A stretch of DNA of 64,000 nt from assembly GCA_964036315.1 (NCBI GenBank), contig OZ038500.1, forward strand, positions 56,211,727 to 56,275,726, in the 5' to 3' direction. Position numbers and translations under genes: made by a program. Source of the DNA: Acanthosepion esculentum. Lineage: Eukaryota > Mollusca > Cephalopoda > Sepiida > Sepiidae. The notes beneath the pieces were generated by a model that did no database searches, was not told where the DNA came from, and saw nothing but the letters and a program-made list of their open reading frames with translations. Below, one piece after another: positions 52,406 to 62,115 of this stretch. Position 1 is the stretch's first letter; each line of letters begins with the position of its first letter.

Positions 52406-52830
52406 ACGACGTTTGCGTTGTATCGAAATGGTCCGGGATCGATCCTCGGTAGTGGATGCGTACTGCTGATCAGTCCTAAATAGAACGAAACGGCCGTCTA
52501 GTGCTTTCTTCATTCTATCGAAGATTATTCTGAGCTCGATAAATCACTATACATGATTATTCTAAATCCCACCAAAATTGTTCACTTGTAAATCCTTGCT
52601 TAACCCTGCTAATGCTTGTAAGGAGCGGCTAAGGGTCAAAAAGCAGACGTGACTCTTGGGGTACTGTTCTAAGGTTATCCGTATACTTGGATGAGTATCA
52701 CTGCGGACCTGAGTGAGTTTATGTCTTTTTCGTCAGTGAGGCCAGTTGTTATGACGTTTGCGTTGTATCGAAATGGTCCGGGTTCGATTCTCGGTAGTGT
52801 ATGCAAATAGGACGAAATGGTCGAAAGTTC
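52406..52830 (+). mobile_element. Retrozyme-like duplicated unit (~345 bp) with hammerhead and tRNA-like T arm
   Basis: GACGTTTGCGTTGTATCGAA, ATGGTCCGGG(A/T)TCGAT and CTCGGTAGTG occur at 52408 and again at 52753, 345 bp apart. The T arm CCGGG/CTCGG with loop TTCGATT is paired in the second copy. The first copy is followed by a nearly complete type I hammerhead (52460-52504). The second has only its 3' half, AAATAGGACGAAATGGTC, an 18-bp deletion having removed stem I, CTGATGA and half of stem II. Head-to-tail units each with a hammerhead are the hallmark of retrozymes. Confidence 0.6.
52460..52504 (+). ncRNA. Type I hammerhead ribozyme, decayed
   Basis: Stem I: GTACTG (52460-52465) pairs all six positions with TAGTGC (52499-52504), two as wobbles. 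The core is CTGATCA (52466-52472), with C where the invariant G8 belongs. Stem II is GTCC/GAAC with one mismatch around TAAATA. GAAA is at 52487-52490, stem III is the palindrome ACGGCCGT (52490-52497), and the cleavage base is C52498. The G8 change should abolish cleavage. The architecture matches metazoan hammerheads containing GTCCTAAATAGGACGAAACG. Confidence 0.7.
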
Positions 52831-53009
52831 AGGAATGAAGATGAATCCAAAACTAAGACCTCCAATATAAAGAATCAGTTATACACCGAGAGAAATACAG
52901 AGAGAGAAAAAAAAAGAGCGAGAAGGAAAGAAAATATCGTACTATTGTTAGAATTTACAGACACTCTCCAGAATAAATTAAATCTACAAAACTTTCTGTA
53001 TTGAAAAGA

Positions 53010-53120
53010 GGAACGCAGGTCTAACTTATCTGATGCTTTATTCGATTTAGAATTGAGTGTCCGAGCTGGATTTATTTAAATACAGAATGTGTATAAGGAG
53101 ACGATAATATATACCACATT
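53010..53120 (-). mobile_element. LTR fragment, 3' side of the Gypsy relic
   Basis: Matches 56385-56500 over about 110 bp, including ACTTATCT, GTCCGAGCTGGA, AATACAGAAT and CGATAA. Divergence between the two is high. Confidence 0.6.
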
Positions 53121-53399
53121 CACCCCAGCTGGTTATTTTTAGGGGACAGTTATTCCACCGACTCGCTCTCCTGCAGGTCTTTTGAGAGCGTCCTAGTAGT
53201 TCGGAGTCGACAGCTGCCTCTGACATTGACTCGTCTGAGTTTGATGTCTCCGGTTTGTCTTGCCTACCCGGTTTTGATACTATAAATCTTCGACTTGAAG
53301 TCTTTACGTATTCTTCGATTTGTAAGCCACTCTAAGTCTGAATTTCAAAATAGCTAGTTCCGTTTCAGTATAGACTCGTTTTTTAGGTTATAATACCTC

Positions 53400-53990
53400 G
53401 TCATGTTGGTCCATTTGTTCTGGTAGCGATTCCGTATCAGATTTATCGGGGTGAGGGCTGCTCTCGCATGGGCCAAATCCTTCAACGACAGAGTATCTCG
53501 TCTAAGTGCTGGACGAACGCGCAATGGGGGTTTGTCTGTATTAATTTGGCTTTTATTAGTGAGCCCTTTTTTACTTTGTCGAACGTGTCTCAGAATAACT
53601 GTTCCAGGTTGCGACAGCCATGACGTGAGTGAAGTTCCTCGTTAAGTTCTTCGTTAGAATGTTAGAAACCTTTATTGGGATGTTGCGTTTGCTGCTGTTC
53701 AAAACAGGGTTCGAATAGTGTTCAGAGATTCTGGGAGGAGGTTTTCTCTGTCTGTGAACGAGAACTTTCGATTTGTGTCAGCCAAATGAATGGTTGTCTA
53801 AATGATGCTATTGTATTTTTCATACTGCCTTAGGGATTATACGGCATAGTCCAATTTACAACTACCTCTTGTCCGTAAAAGAATTCCCTAAGTTGTTCTG
53901 ACATGAAGGATGTTTCTCTGTCTGAATGAACATATGGTGGGCCACCAAAAAGCGGCGAACAAGGAGCACAGGCATTTCCGAATTAGCGGA
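53400..53990 (-). pseudogene. Gypsy integrase fragment
   Basis: The minus strand near 53935 reads GPPYVHSDRETSFMSEQLRE. HSD carries the second catalytic Asp of the DDE integrase core, which joins element ends to target DNA. Downstream frames are broken, with stops at about 53840 and later. C-terminal pol residues such as SDTESLPEQMDQHD appear near 53405-53445. Confidence 0.75.
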
Positions 53991-54109
53991 TGTATCTGGG
54001 AAAGGATATGCGAACAGGAAACATGAATATTAGAAGAGAATAATAGGTTGAGAGTTTTCACACCATGCAGACATTTGTTTTGTGTTGATGTTTAGTTTGT
54101 TATTGGCTT

Positions 54110-54412
54110 CATCTCCCTCCCCTCTCATTCTTCATTATTAGATTTTTACATATAATAATTTATCATTAAATTTTTATGGCATGGTGCGCGTTTTGTAGGT
54201 TCCCCTTGAGAAGAACCTGTATTGTGGTGTATGGAGGATTGAGTGGTGACAGATGAGTTTTATGGTGAATGTGGAAATTGTAATGAGTGAATGGGTCGTG
54301 AATTGGATTAGCTAGGTATTGGATAGTTAGTTTTGACCCGCCTCAACCCCTCTCCTTTTTAGGCCATGTGCCAAAATTATATTTTTATACAATAAATATA
54401 CCATAGAGATAT
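54110..54412 (+). mobile_element. Family E repeat, copy 1, nested in the Gypsy relic
   Basis: TATTGTGGTGTATGGAGGAT, GATGAGTTTTATGGTGAATG and GTAATGAGTGAATGGGTCGT match 56570-56660 and 57120-57200. It lies between the RT and integrase regions and ends in an AATAAATATA stretch. Confidence 0.7.
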
Positions 54413-54850
54413 TTGTTATTATAAGCCGGTATTTGTTAAGAGCCGACATGAAACGTTCAAGTTTGCAATCATGGTCTGACTGGTTTAGTCCACAGACTGC
54501 TACGTTATCTATGTAGGAAAATGTGTCCTTCAATTTTTCTGTTCTTATTATATTGTCACTTCTATAAAAATTCGATACGCCGTTAGTCACTTCGAAATAG
54601 AATCCATCAAAAATAATACAAACAACCATTCGCCTCAAAGGCTGTACAGGGTCGATCCTGGCTTGATTTCTACTTGGTGGCAGGCGCTGTGGAAATCCAA
54701 AGGACAATTAACGCGATATTTGGCCATTTCATTCACCGTCTCGTCGATGCGAGATAGTAGGTATGCATCTAAATGGGTGAACCTATTAAGGGTCTATTAC
54801 TAATCTTCTTTTATGGTTCTCAGAGGTTATGAGTACATGTGCACTTCATG
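54413..54850 (-). pseudogene. Gypsy reverse transcriptase fragment
   Basis: Read right to left, the minus strand encodes LVID (about 54800), DAYLLSRIDETVNEMAKY (54770), FHSACHQVEI (54680), then GVSNFYRS, TEKLKDTFSYIDNVAVCG and ERFMSALNKY. YIDN (54504-54515) is at the position of the catalytic Y-DD box, which in this lineage is often Y-DN. The enzyme made cDNA from element RNA. Frameshifts split the domain. Confidence 0.82.
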
Positions 54851-55184
54851 GAGACTAAATTGATTCAATAACTCCCAAGTACTCGCGTTACTTCGGTTAC
54901 AGTAAATTTTTTGTCATCGTGTGGGTTGTTAAAGTGTCAGGTACTGAACTAGTCCTCAGATTGTAAGATTGGTTCCGGTCTTCCAAAAGAAGAATGCCGA
55001 CATAGGAAGTCGTGCCCTAGTGCCCTAGTATCACGCTGCAACAGTAATTCTTCATTAGTAATAGTTTTTCATGTAAAAATTATTTTTTAGCTGAAGTCCG
55101 ACCAATTACTTGAGTGTAGAAAGAAAAGTTCGTTAGTTTTTCAGAACAAGGAAAGACCCGCTACTTGTTAGTCATCACCATTTT

Positions 55185-55300
55185 TGAATCTATGTATCTC
55201 GCCAAACTACCTGTGTTAATAACGGCGTCTATAGGTACGTTATTGACGTATATTTTTAGTATGGTTTTCGAAAGGCAGTCTGGAAAAGCAGCAGTTATGA
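55185..55300 (-). pseudogene. Gypsy aspartic protease fragment
   Basis: The minus strand encodes IYVNNVPIDAVINTGSLARY followed by IDSKMV. The position where retroviral-type proteases have Asp in DTG reads Asn (NTG), so the catalytic residue is lost. It lies upstream of RT, as expected. Confidence 0.65.
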
Positions 55301-55309
55301 CAGAAGTAT

Positions 55310-56140
55310 TAAAGCAAGGCATTTGGAGGAGGTGAAGAGTGACACGCTTAAAGAAAAATGCCCAGATTTCTCACACTTACGATACCTGACGTTTCTAGCT
55401 GGACATGGATATCGGTGATTAAAAGAGTCCACATATAAAGCATTTTTGTTGAGACCTCCGAGACTGGTTGCTCAGGGTAGAACCTTGGTCATGAGAGTCC
55501 CGAGATGCACCAACAGTAGGTAAGAAGAAAGCCGTCTGTCTCTGGGTGGGCTTATGAATTGTGGGATATCTTGTAGGCAGTTGTAAACATCACGGTTTTG
55601 TATTTACCTCACTTCATCATTTCGAAGCCCATTTATAAAGGCGTTCAGAATATGTTTGTCCTGAACTTGTTCTGTATCCATTCAGTCTTTTCTTAGTGTC
55701 ACAATTTAGTTAGTTCGAGTGATTCACCATCTTCCTGTTTTCGAGTGGCGAGTAGGTGTCAAGCGAAATCATCGGTTTTAGGCTTGATGTAAATTGCGTG
55801 CAGCAACTATATAGCTTTCCCGTATACAGGAGAGTCTGAAATTATCTTGTAGATAGACGTGAGCAGATAGTTCGTTATCAGCCTTGTCTTGTCTATTTGT
55901 CGTTGAGGATGTCCCACTTTAAGGGTTTCTACGAAGTTTTCGAACGTTAAAATCCAAAGAATCCATTGCTCAGTAGCTGTGCTATGGTCACCGTCGACGT
56001 CAAATCTTTATAGTCTTCTGCAATGTTCCATGTTCATTCAAAGTTGAGTAAATTGTAGTGACAAGACGAAGGTAGTTGAGATTTAATGATCCACCCCACT
56101 GAGTCAGGTTGTGACACAAGGTCAGTTTTTAACGTGGAGA
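55310..56140 (-). other. Presumed gag/leader region, unrecognised
   Basis: Within the Gypsy interval, but no zinc knuckle or gag-like frame could be identified. Confidence 0.35.
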
Positions 56141-56149
56141 TCCGAATGT

Positions 56150-56305
56150 TTTCACTCGATCCGCTGGTCCAAGCTGGTCTGAGCTGGTCATAGCTTGTAC
56201 AAGCTATTCAGGGCTGGTCTAAGCTAGTCATCTCTGGGTTTGGCTTGTCATAGCTGGTCCAAGCTGGTCAGAGCCGGTCCAAGATAGTCGTAGCCGTGAT
56301 ACCAC
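56150..56305. repeat. Degenerate 9-11-bp minisatellite (AGCTGGTC)
   Basis: AGCTGGTCTG, AGCTGGTCAT, AGCTTGTACA and similar steps are repeated about 14 times, inside the 5' portion of the Gypsy relic. Confidence 0.85.
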
Positions 56306-56509
56306 CAGCACAGGGACGGATCCCTGTGCCAGGTAAGTATACGAATGTGTATACCCCTCGAGGGAGGGGTTGATGCTCTCAAAAACGAAGGTAGTTATAA
56401 CTTATCTAAAACTTATTTCTACTTTGAATGTAGTGTGTCCGAGCTGGACATATTTAAATACAGAATACACACAAGGGGCGATAACCCATGTCACACTTTT
56501 TAGATTAAA

Positions 56510-56820
56510 AAAACGCTATACGATTGTATATGTCATGGGGTGTTGTGTATGTTCTCCAGTGAATATGCAGTATTGTGGTATATGCAGGATTGACAGGTGA
56601 TGGATGAGTTCTTGTGATGAATGTTTAATTGTAATGAATGAATGGGCCGTCAGTCGGATTAACGAGGACTATGATAGCCAAGGAAGATCACCTCTCCCTA
56701 TTTCCCCCTCGGCCTTGTGCTACATTTTCTGTATGATAGCCAAGGAAGACCAGCCCCACTTCTTTTATCTCCTTTGGCGACATGCCAACATTTTGTAAAT
56801 ATTACAAAATAAATATATCC
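56510..56820 (+). mobile_element. Family E repeat, copy 2
   Basis: GGGGTGTTGTGTATGTTCTC to CCTTTGGCGACATGCCAACA. The block TATGATAGCCAAGGAAGA occurs twice in it (56671 and 56732), showing a small internal duplication. It ends ACAAAATAAATAT, a possible polyadenylation signal. Confidence 0.75.
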
Positions 56821-57059
56821 TATCCTCTATTACTATACGGTTCGATGTTCTCTGTACTATTTTTCTGTTCGGATCACTCTCAGTCAGTTACGTGCCATGC
56901 GTGATACACGCTTAGCCGATCATGTATCTTTCGATACATGACTGACGAGGCAGTTTTTTTAGTTTTATCTTTGTGCTACAATTTTAGTTTGTTTTCTGGG
57001 TCCACTCCCCCCGTCCCCATTATTTCATGTATCATGAAATTTGTATATATTTTTGCATA

Positions 57060-57320
57060 TTACAAACTTTCAAATGTTTATGTCATAGGGTGTTTAGTGC
57101 ATCCCCTGTGAACATGCGACATTGTGGTATGTGCAGGACTGAGGGGTGAGGGATGAGTTCTTGTGATGAATGAGTCAATTGTAATGAATGAATAAATCGT
57201 GAGTCGGATTAACTCGGACTATGATAGCCAAGGAAGACCAGCCTCTCCCTATTTTCCCCTCGGTCTTGTGCCACATTTTCTGTATGATAGCAGGAATCAA
57301 TAACCTATACTATTGTATAT
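57060..57320 (+). mobile_element. Family E repeat, copy 3
   Basis: Direct repeat of copy 2, about 550 bp downstream. TGTCATAGGGTGTTTAGTGC to TTTTCTGTATGATAGCAGGA. The pair could be LTRs of a small element or two insertions. The 240 bp between contain the palindromic block CATGCGTGATACACG and TCGATACATGACTGACGAGG, also present at 41249-41275. Confidence 0.7.
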
Positions 57321-57339
57321 AAGTTCTGACGTTTTCCTG

Positions 57340-57955
57340 TCAATAAGGGACTAAGCATAAACTACAAGAAAACAGAATGCATGGTCATCAGTAAAAGGAT
57401 GAGACTGAAATACGATTTGCAGGTCGGAAACACTAGAATCAAGCAGACGCAGATTTTTAAATATCTAGGAAGCGTTCTAACAGAGGAAGGTAAATGCGAC
57501 ACTGAGATCCGTAGACGTATTGGCATGGCCAAGGACGAATTTCAAAAGCTGGGCAGAATATAGCGAGATGGGAGGATTTCTTTGGTAACAACGAAAAGAA
57601 TACTGAGCTATTACGTGACATATGTCTTTCTTTACAGCAGCGAATGTTGGACGATTTCTTCAAAGATGAAAAAGAGACTCGAGGCGGCGGAGATGTGGTT
57701 CTACAGAAGGATGCTAAGGATATCATGGACCGAGCGTGTGAGCAACAATGAGATTTTAGAGAAGATGCAAACAAGTTGGAGGTTTATAATTAACATCAGG
57801 AATAGACAGCTGAAGTTCCTGGGACACGTAATGATGAAGGAGGGCCTGGATAATCTGATAGTTAAGGGTCGAATAGAGGGAAAGAGAAACAAGTGAAAAC
57901 AACGCACGACATATCTAGCGGCTTTAAGCAAGTATATGACAGAACGTGGTCTGGG
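57340..57955 (+). pseudogene. LINE-B RT C-terminal region, nearly intact
   Basis: One frame encodes KGLSINYKKTECMVISKRMR, IFKYLGSVLTEEGKCDTEIR, then past a single TAG (57561-57563) LYSSECWTISSKMKKRLEAA, EMWFYRRMLRISWTERVSNN and NRQLKFLGHVMMKEGLDNLI, stopping at TGA 57894. These are the thumb and C-terminal parts of a LINE ORF2 reverse transcriptase. The palm with YADD is upstream and missing. The sequence continues after an inserted family F element at 58437. Two stops make it non-functional, but divergence is low. Confidence 0.88.
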
Positions 57956-58426
57956 GGAGTTTGTTTAGTTTGATTTGTTTTGTTTTACGGCATATCAACC
58001 TCAATGGGTCATTTAATGCCAACAACATTTTTTTTTCTGGTAATTTTGTCAAATTTTTTGTTTTGTCAAAAATCTATTTCTGTTAATATTTTTCCTCACA
58101 AATGTATAGCTGGTAATATTATTTAGAAAAAATGTATTGCTGGTAATATTTTAAAAAAATGTATTGCTGGTAATAGTTTTTTCTTCAAAAATGTATTTCT
58201 GGAAATAATTTTTTACAAAGTTTTTTTTTTTACCTCAGTTAATATTTTGCCCATAGCTGAGACCCTAACAGGTGCTACCACCCCGGATCCTGGTGGACCT
58301 GGGAACACCAGCAATTAAGAGGAGTTTCCAGGCTCCTTAAATCCTCCTGATCGGAGGCCTTGCTGTTGGACGTTGTTTATTGTCTTAGCCTGGACGCGGA
58401 TGTAATTTATCGTCATACCCAGGATG
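57956..58426 (-). mobile_element. Family F element, complete, with 10-bp target duplication
   Basis: GTGGTCTGGG at 57946-57955 is repeated at 58427-58436, bracketing exactly this 471-bp element inside a LINE-B tail. On the minus strand it starts CATCCTGGGTATGACGATAA and ends in an A-rich GTAAAACAAAACAAATCAAA tail. It is therefore a retroposed, non-coding SINE-type element. Internal repeats of AATGTATTGCTGGTAATATT form the family's variable region (about 58030-58220). Confidence 0.88.
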
Positions 58427-58436
58427 GTGGTCTGGG

Positions 58437-58522
58437 AAGGTAGCAGAGGGAAGGAAGAGATGCAAGGGAGGGAGGTGGAGAGCTATGATTGTCTACGTCC
58501 TGCAAGGACACGGCACGTAGAA
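58437..58522 (+). pseudogene. LINE-B ORF end, downstream of the insertion
   Basis: Encodes RWRAMIVYVLQGHGT followed by TAG (about 58476-58523), the usual last residues of this LINE type. It rejoins 57340-57955 once family F and one target-duplication copy are removed. Confidence 0.75.
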
Positions 58523-59225
58523 AGAAAGAATGCTCGGCTTTTATATAGGATATCGAGCTGTCTGAATCTTTTGATTCCCCGATTTTTATTCTGTGTAAAA
58601 TGTCTTCTTCTGTTGGAAAACGTGCTATTGTTCTTCCTTGGCGTTCTTATTATTGCTTCCTATATGGTAATTTTCAACTCGAAATGACTTTTCCCATTCT
58701 CTGATGTCCTAATTAAAAGGAATCTTCATCTGTACTGCTAGCTTATTTATTTCTTTTTATAAAAATGCTTTCTGCTATAGCTCAGCAGAATTTTTTCTCT
58801 TCTAAATTACAGCATTATTATATTAATAAAAAGAAAAGAAAGAGATTTCTCTTGATGTCCTAATTACATATTTTTCTCATTTTTCCTCTTCTATACTGTA
58901 GCTGCATTTTTCAAAAGCATAAAAAGTTTTATCTGGAAACACACTATTTTACTGAATATATTATCTGCTGTAATTCTGAGTCTCTTATATGGTTCGTATA
59001 TGTTTTCAAATACAATATTTGTTTTTTCTTCTTGTTACTCATTTCATTTTTAATGCGTATCAATAATTTTAAAATCGAATACTCCCCACCCCCCGTTAAT
59101 GTAAATCGCCTGATGATAAAGAAACAGTTTTCAGTAGAGAAATGAATATGCATTCTCTTTCGGGATTAGCTCGTCTTAGATGAACTACGCCTTAACACAT
59201 TCAACCAGATACTGTCTAAAAACAT
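58523..59225. other. Unassigned AT-rich DNA with a dispersed repeat
   Basis: 58715-58925 is a diverged copy of 49830-50035. Otherwise nothing recognised. Confidence 0.4.
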
Positions 59226-59232
59226 TTTTTCA

Positions 59233-59455
59233 GTCATTTTTACCCCAAGCAAGGGCGATAATGCAACTAAGACGCAAGGTGGATACTGGGAGTGAAAGAG
59301 AAACGACAGTAACAGAACAGTTTTCAAAAGATAGAAGGTGGCGATTGGCATTGCATTTGAACTTTTGTATACGTGGCAAGCTACGGTTACATTTAGCTAT
59401 TTCAAATGTAAAACGATTAGACGAAATAGGTAATGTTGTATTATGACATTCACAT
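59233..59455 (-). pseudogene. LINE-A 3' end, minus strand
   Basis: TTACCCCAAGCAAGGGCGAT starts the 3' hairpin region. GATAGAAGGTGGCGATTGGC and ATTGCATTTGAACTTTTGTA match 8264-8305. The minus strand encodes KFKCNANRHL, the LINE-A tail. The frame upstream is lost. Confidence 0.65.
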
Positions 59456-59700
59456 TGTTGAAAACCACCTACATTCCCTCCGTGTCCCATTGGTGAGAAG
59501 TAAGATTCATTCGAACATCTCCTTTCTGCGAACCAATGCTCTGTGGAACCGACTCCCATGGGGATGTTTCCCCGATACTATAATCGTAACCTGTTCAATT
59601 CTAGGTTCAACCGTTATCTTCCTCCCCTATCCGCATAAACTGCTCCTTAATCTCACCCTCTATCTTGAATGGTCTCGGGCTTTGTACAGGGTAAACCATA
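59456..59700 (+). pseudogene. LINE ORF2 C-terminal tail, plus strand
   Basis: Encodes HSLRVPLVRSKIHSNISFLR, TNALWNRLPWGCFPDT and, after a frame change, STVI-type VNRYL remnants, then LTLYLEWSRALYRV. The LWN-LP--CFP pattern identifies a Jockey-like LINE tail, head-to-head with the LINE-A fragment on its left. Confidence 0.7.
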
Positions 59701-59833
59701 CTATGTCAGAAGAAGCCATGATTAAAACTTAATCCTTTCTCTCAACCCATTTTTACAGACAGTAGTTCTATAGAGAGGACCGTTTTTTCATCTGAAATAC
59801 TTCGATCAAAACATTTTTTTTTATTTTTGGTAT

Positions 59834-60660
59834 TTGATTCTATTTGTTCATTTTAGACAGATACTATTTACACTATTTACATTGTTCGGACTGTTGTCCT
59901 CATCATTATTGCCATATTCACCTTCAACATCTGTCTCTATTTCTAAGATGAGGCATTGTAACTATTTACATTATTTACATTATTCGGATTGTTGTCCTCA
60001 TCATTATTGCCATATTCACCTTCAACATCTGTCTCTATTTCTGAGATGAGGTATTGTAACTATTTACACTATTTACATTGTTCGGATTGTTGTCCTCATC
60101 ATTATTGCCATATTCACCTTCAACATCTGTCTCTATTTCTAAGATGAGGCATTGTAACTATTTACATTATTTACATTATTCGGATTGTTGTCCTCATCAT
60201 TATTGCCATATTCACCTTCAACATCTGTCTCTATTTCTAAGATGAGGCATTGTAACTATTTACATTATTTACATTATTCGGATTGTTGTCCTCATCATTA
60301 TTGCCATATTCACCTTCAACATCTGTCTCTATTTCTGAGATGAGGTATTGTAACTATTTACACTATTTACATTGTTCGGATTGTTGTCCTCATCATTATT
60401 GCCATATTCACCTTCAACATCTGTCTCTATTTCTAAGATGAGGCATTGTAACTATTTACATTATTTACATTATTCGGATTGTTGTCCTCATCATTATTGC
60501 CATATTCACCTTCAACATCTGTCTCTATTTCTAAGATGAGGCATTGTAACTATTTACATTATTTACATTATTCGGATTGTTGTCCTCATCTTTATTGCCA
60601 TATTCACCTTCAACATCGGTCTATATTTCTGAGATGAGGTGTTGTAACTATTTACACTAT
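59834..60660. repeat. 98-bp satellite, 8 copies, contiguous with family A
   Basis: CATCTGTCTCTATTTCT (or a one-base variant) starts at 59928, 60026, 60124, 60222, 60320, 60418, 60516 and 60614, exactly 98 bp apart. Each unit includes GAGATGAGGTATTGTAACTA or a variant, ATTTACATTATTCGGATTGT and TGTCCTCATCATTATTGCCA. These blocks are the outer-arm sequence of family A (compare 50060-50140), so the array appears to have grown from that end. Confidence 0.93.
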
Positions 60661-61320
60661 ATACATTGTTCGCACAATTGTTCTCGTCTTTATTGTCATA
60701 TTCACGAGGTTTCGGCTGTTGTACGCTCCGGACTTCCTCAGATGATATTAGTAGGAATTGTGAACCGAACTTTTTATTTTAGTCCATGGGGTAGCTTGTT
60801 CTAATTCCACGTACCGTTAGATATCTCAGTTTCAGTTAATTTCCCTTCGTAACACAACTCTCCAATTTTTTTGTTCCCTCTGCTGTGTCCCGATATTGAA
60901 ATCTAAACTCTTTGGGACAAGTCACTTTTGGATAACTCAGCCAACGCTTTTATCCTCTGGAGACATCAGGGAGTGAATTTTGGGGACTTATAAGCCTAAT
61001 GCCTCAATAACTGTTTTTACCAGGACTCATATTATAATTATTTGTTATTGTCATTGTTGCTTTTCTCTAGCTATATATATTGGTTCCAAAATTGTATTTG
61101 GTTCTCAAATTGTATTCACCTCTAAGCTTAGGAGATTTTTGTAACGTAACATATGCGCTGATTCTTTACGTTTTCGTATTTTCCAATGATGTTCTCTGTC
61201 TATTATTTGTGGACTAAAATAAAGGTTTCGGTTCAAAATTTCAACTAATATCACATAAAGGAGACCGGAGCGTAGAACGACCGAAACGCGGTGAACATGG
61301 CAATAAAGATCAGGACAACA
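60661..61320. mobile_element. Family A element next to the 98-bp satellite
   Basis: The left arm carries the minus-strand motif CTGAGGA, AGTCCGG, loop, GAAAC at 60741-60706, then AACCGAACTTTTTATTTTAG and GGTAGCTTGTTCTAATTCCAC. The right arm (about 61210-61315) carries GAGACCGGAGCGTAGAACGA and CCGAAACGCGG, but its CTGA part is lost. The tRNA-like region is degraded. Confidence 0.7.
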
Positions 61321-61600
61321 GTACGAGATAAAAATATTTTATTATAATATATTATTATTTATGTATTAGTGTTTTCTGTTTAACTCTACCCTATTTTTAT
61401 CCGGACAATCATTTCATCAAAAACGACTTATTAACATTTAATATTTGTGTTTCTCTTAGTCCATTCGACAGTTACAGGACCAGTAATCCGAACTTCTTCT
61501 TCGATATGTTTCAGTTCTTTAGTCCGGCCTTCTTTTAATCCGTCAAACATTTAAACAAAAAGATGTATTCAAATTTAATCATTTTGTTCCTGCAAATCCA
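61321..61600. other. Unassigned AT-rich sequence
   Basis: CTTCTTTTAATCCG-type pyrimidine stretches recur here and at 62230-62350, on both sides of the minisatellite, suggesting one host element. Confidence 0.4.
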
Positions 61601-61644
61601 GCCTACTGATACAATTCCTATTGTCCAGCGTTCCATAAGCCCCG

Positions 61645-62115
61645 GGCCATGGACTGGTACAGGGTCGCGGACTGATACGAGACCGCTGATTGATACAGAG
61701 TCAGTAGATTGGAACTGCTCCGTAGACTGGTACAGGGCTGCGGTTTGGTAGCGGTCTGTAGATCGTTATTGGGCTGCTGATTGGTACTGGGCAGCAGACT
61801 GGTACCGAAGCGCTTATTTTTACTGGGACCAAAGAATAGTACTGGACCGCGGACGGCTACAGGGACATGGACTGGTAACGAACCGCAGATTGGTACTGGG
61901 GCCTCGAATTGGCACTGGGTCACGAACTGGTACAGGGCTGAGGTCTGGTACCGGCACGCAGATTGGTACTTGGGCCACAGATTGGTACTGAGGCTGAAGA
62001 TTGGTACAGGGCTGTGGTCTGATACCGGACCGCAAATTGGTACTAGGGCACAAATTGGTACTGGGGCCACAGTTTGATACGGGTCCGCGGACTGGTACCG
62101 AGCCGTGGATTGTTT
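61645..62115. repeat. 18-bp minisatellite, about 26 diverged copies
   Basis: Units such as GACTGGTACAGGGTCGCG, GACTGATACGAGACCGCT and GATTGGTACTGGGCAGCA repeat every 18 bp with occasional 17-19-bp units. The first copy follows GCCCCGGGCCATG. An 18-bp unit keeps long frames open on both strands (98 codons plus, 176 codons minus), giving hexapeptide-like repeats with no coding support. Similar GG(A/T)ACCGGTCCGCGG steps occur near some hAT transposon ends. Confidence 0.9.

Larger units (their letters stand above)
53010..56500 (-). mobile_element. Ty3/Gypsy-type LTR retrotransposon, broken
   Basis: Direct repeats GTGTCCGAGCTGGA and TATTTAAATACAGAAT lie at 53060-53095 and 56438-56465 and probably represent LTR portions. 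Between them, on the minus strand, are protease, reverse transcriptase and integrase remnants in the normal pol order (right to left). A family E repeat (54110-54412) interrupts pol. Frames are shifted many times and no gag was recognised. Confidence 0.75.
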
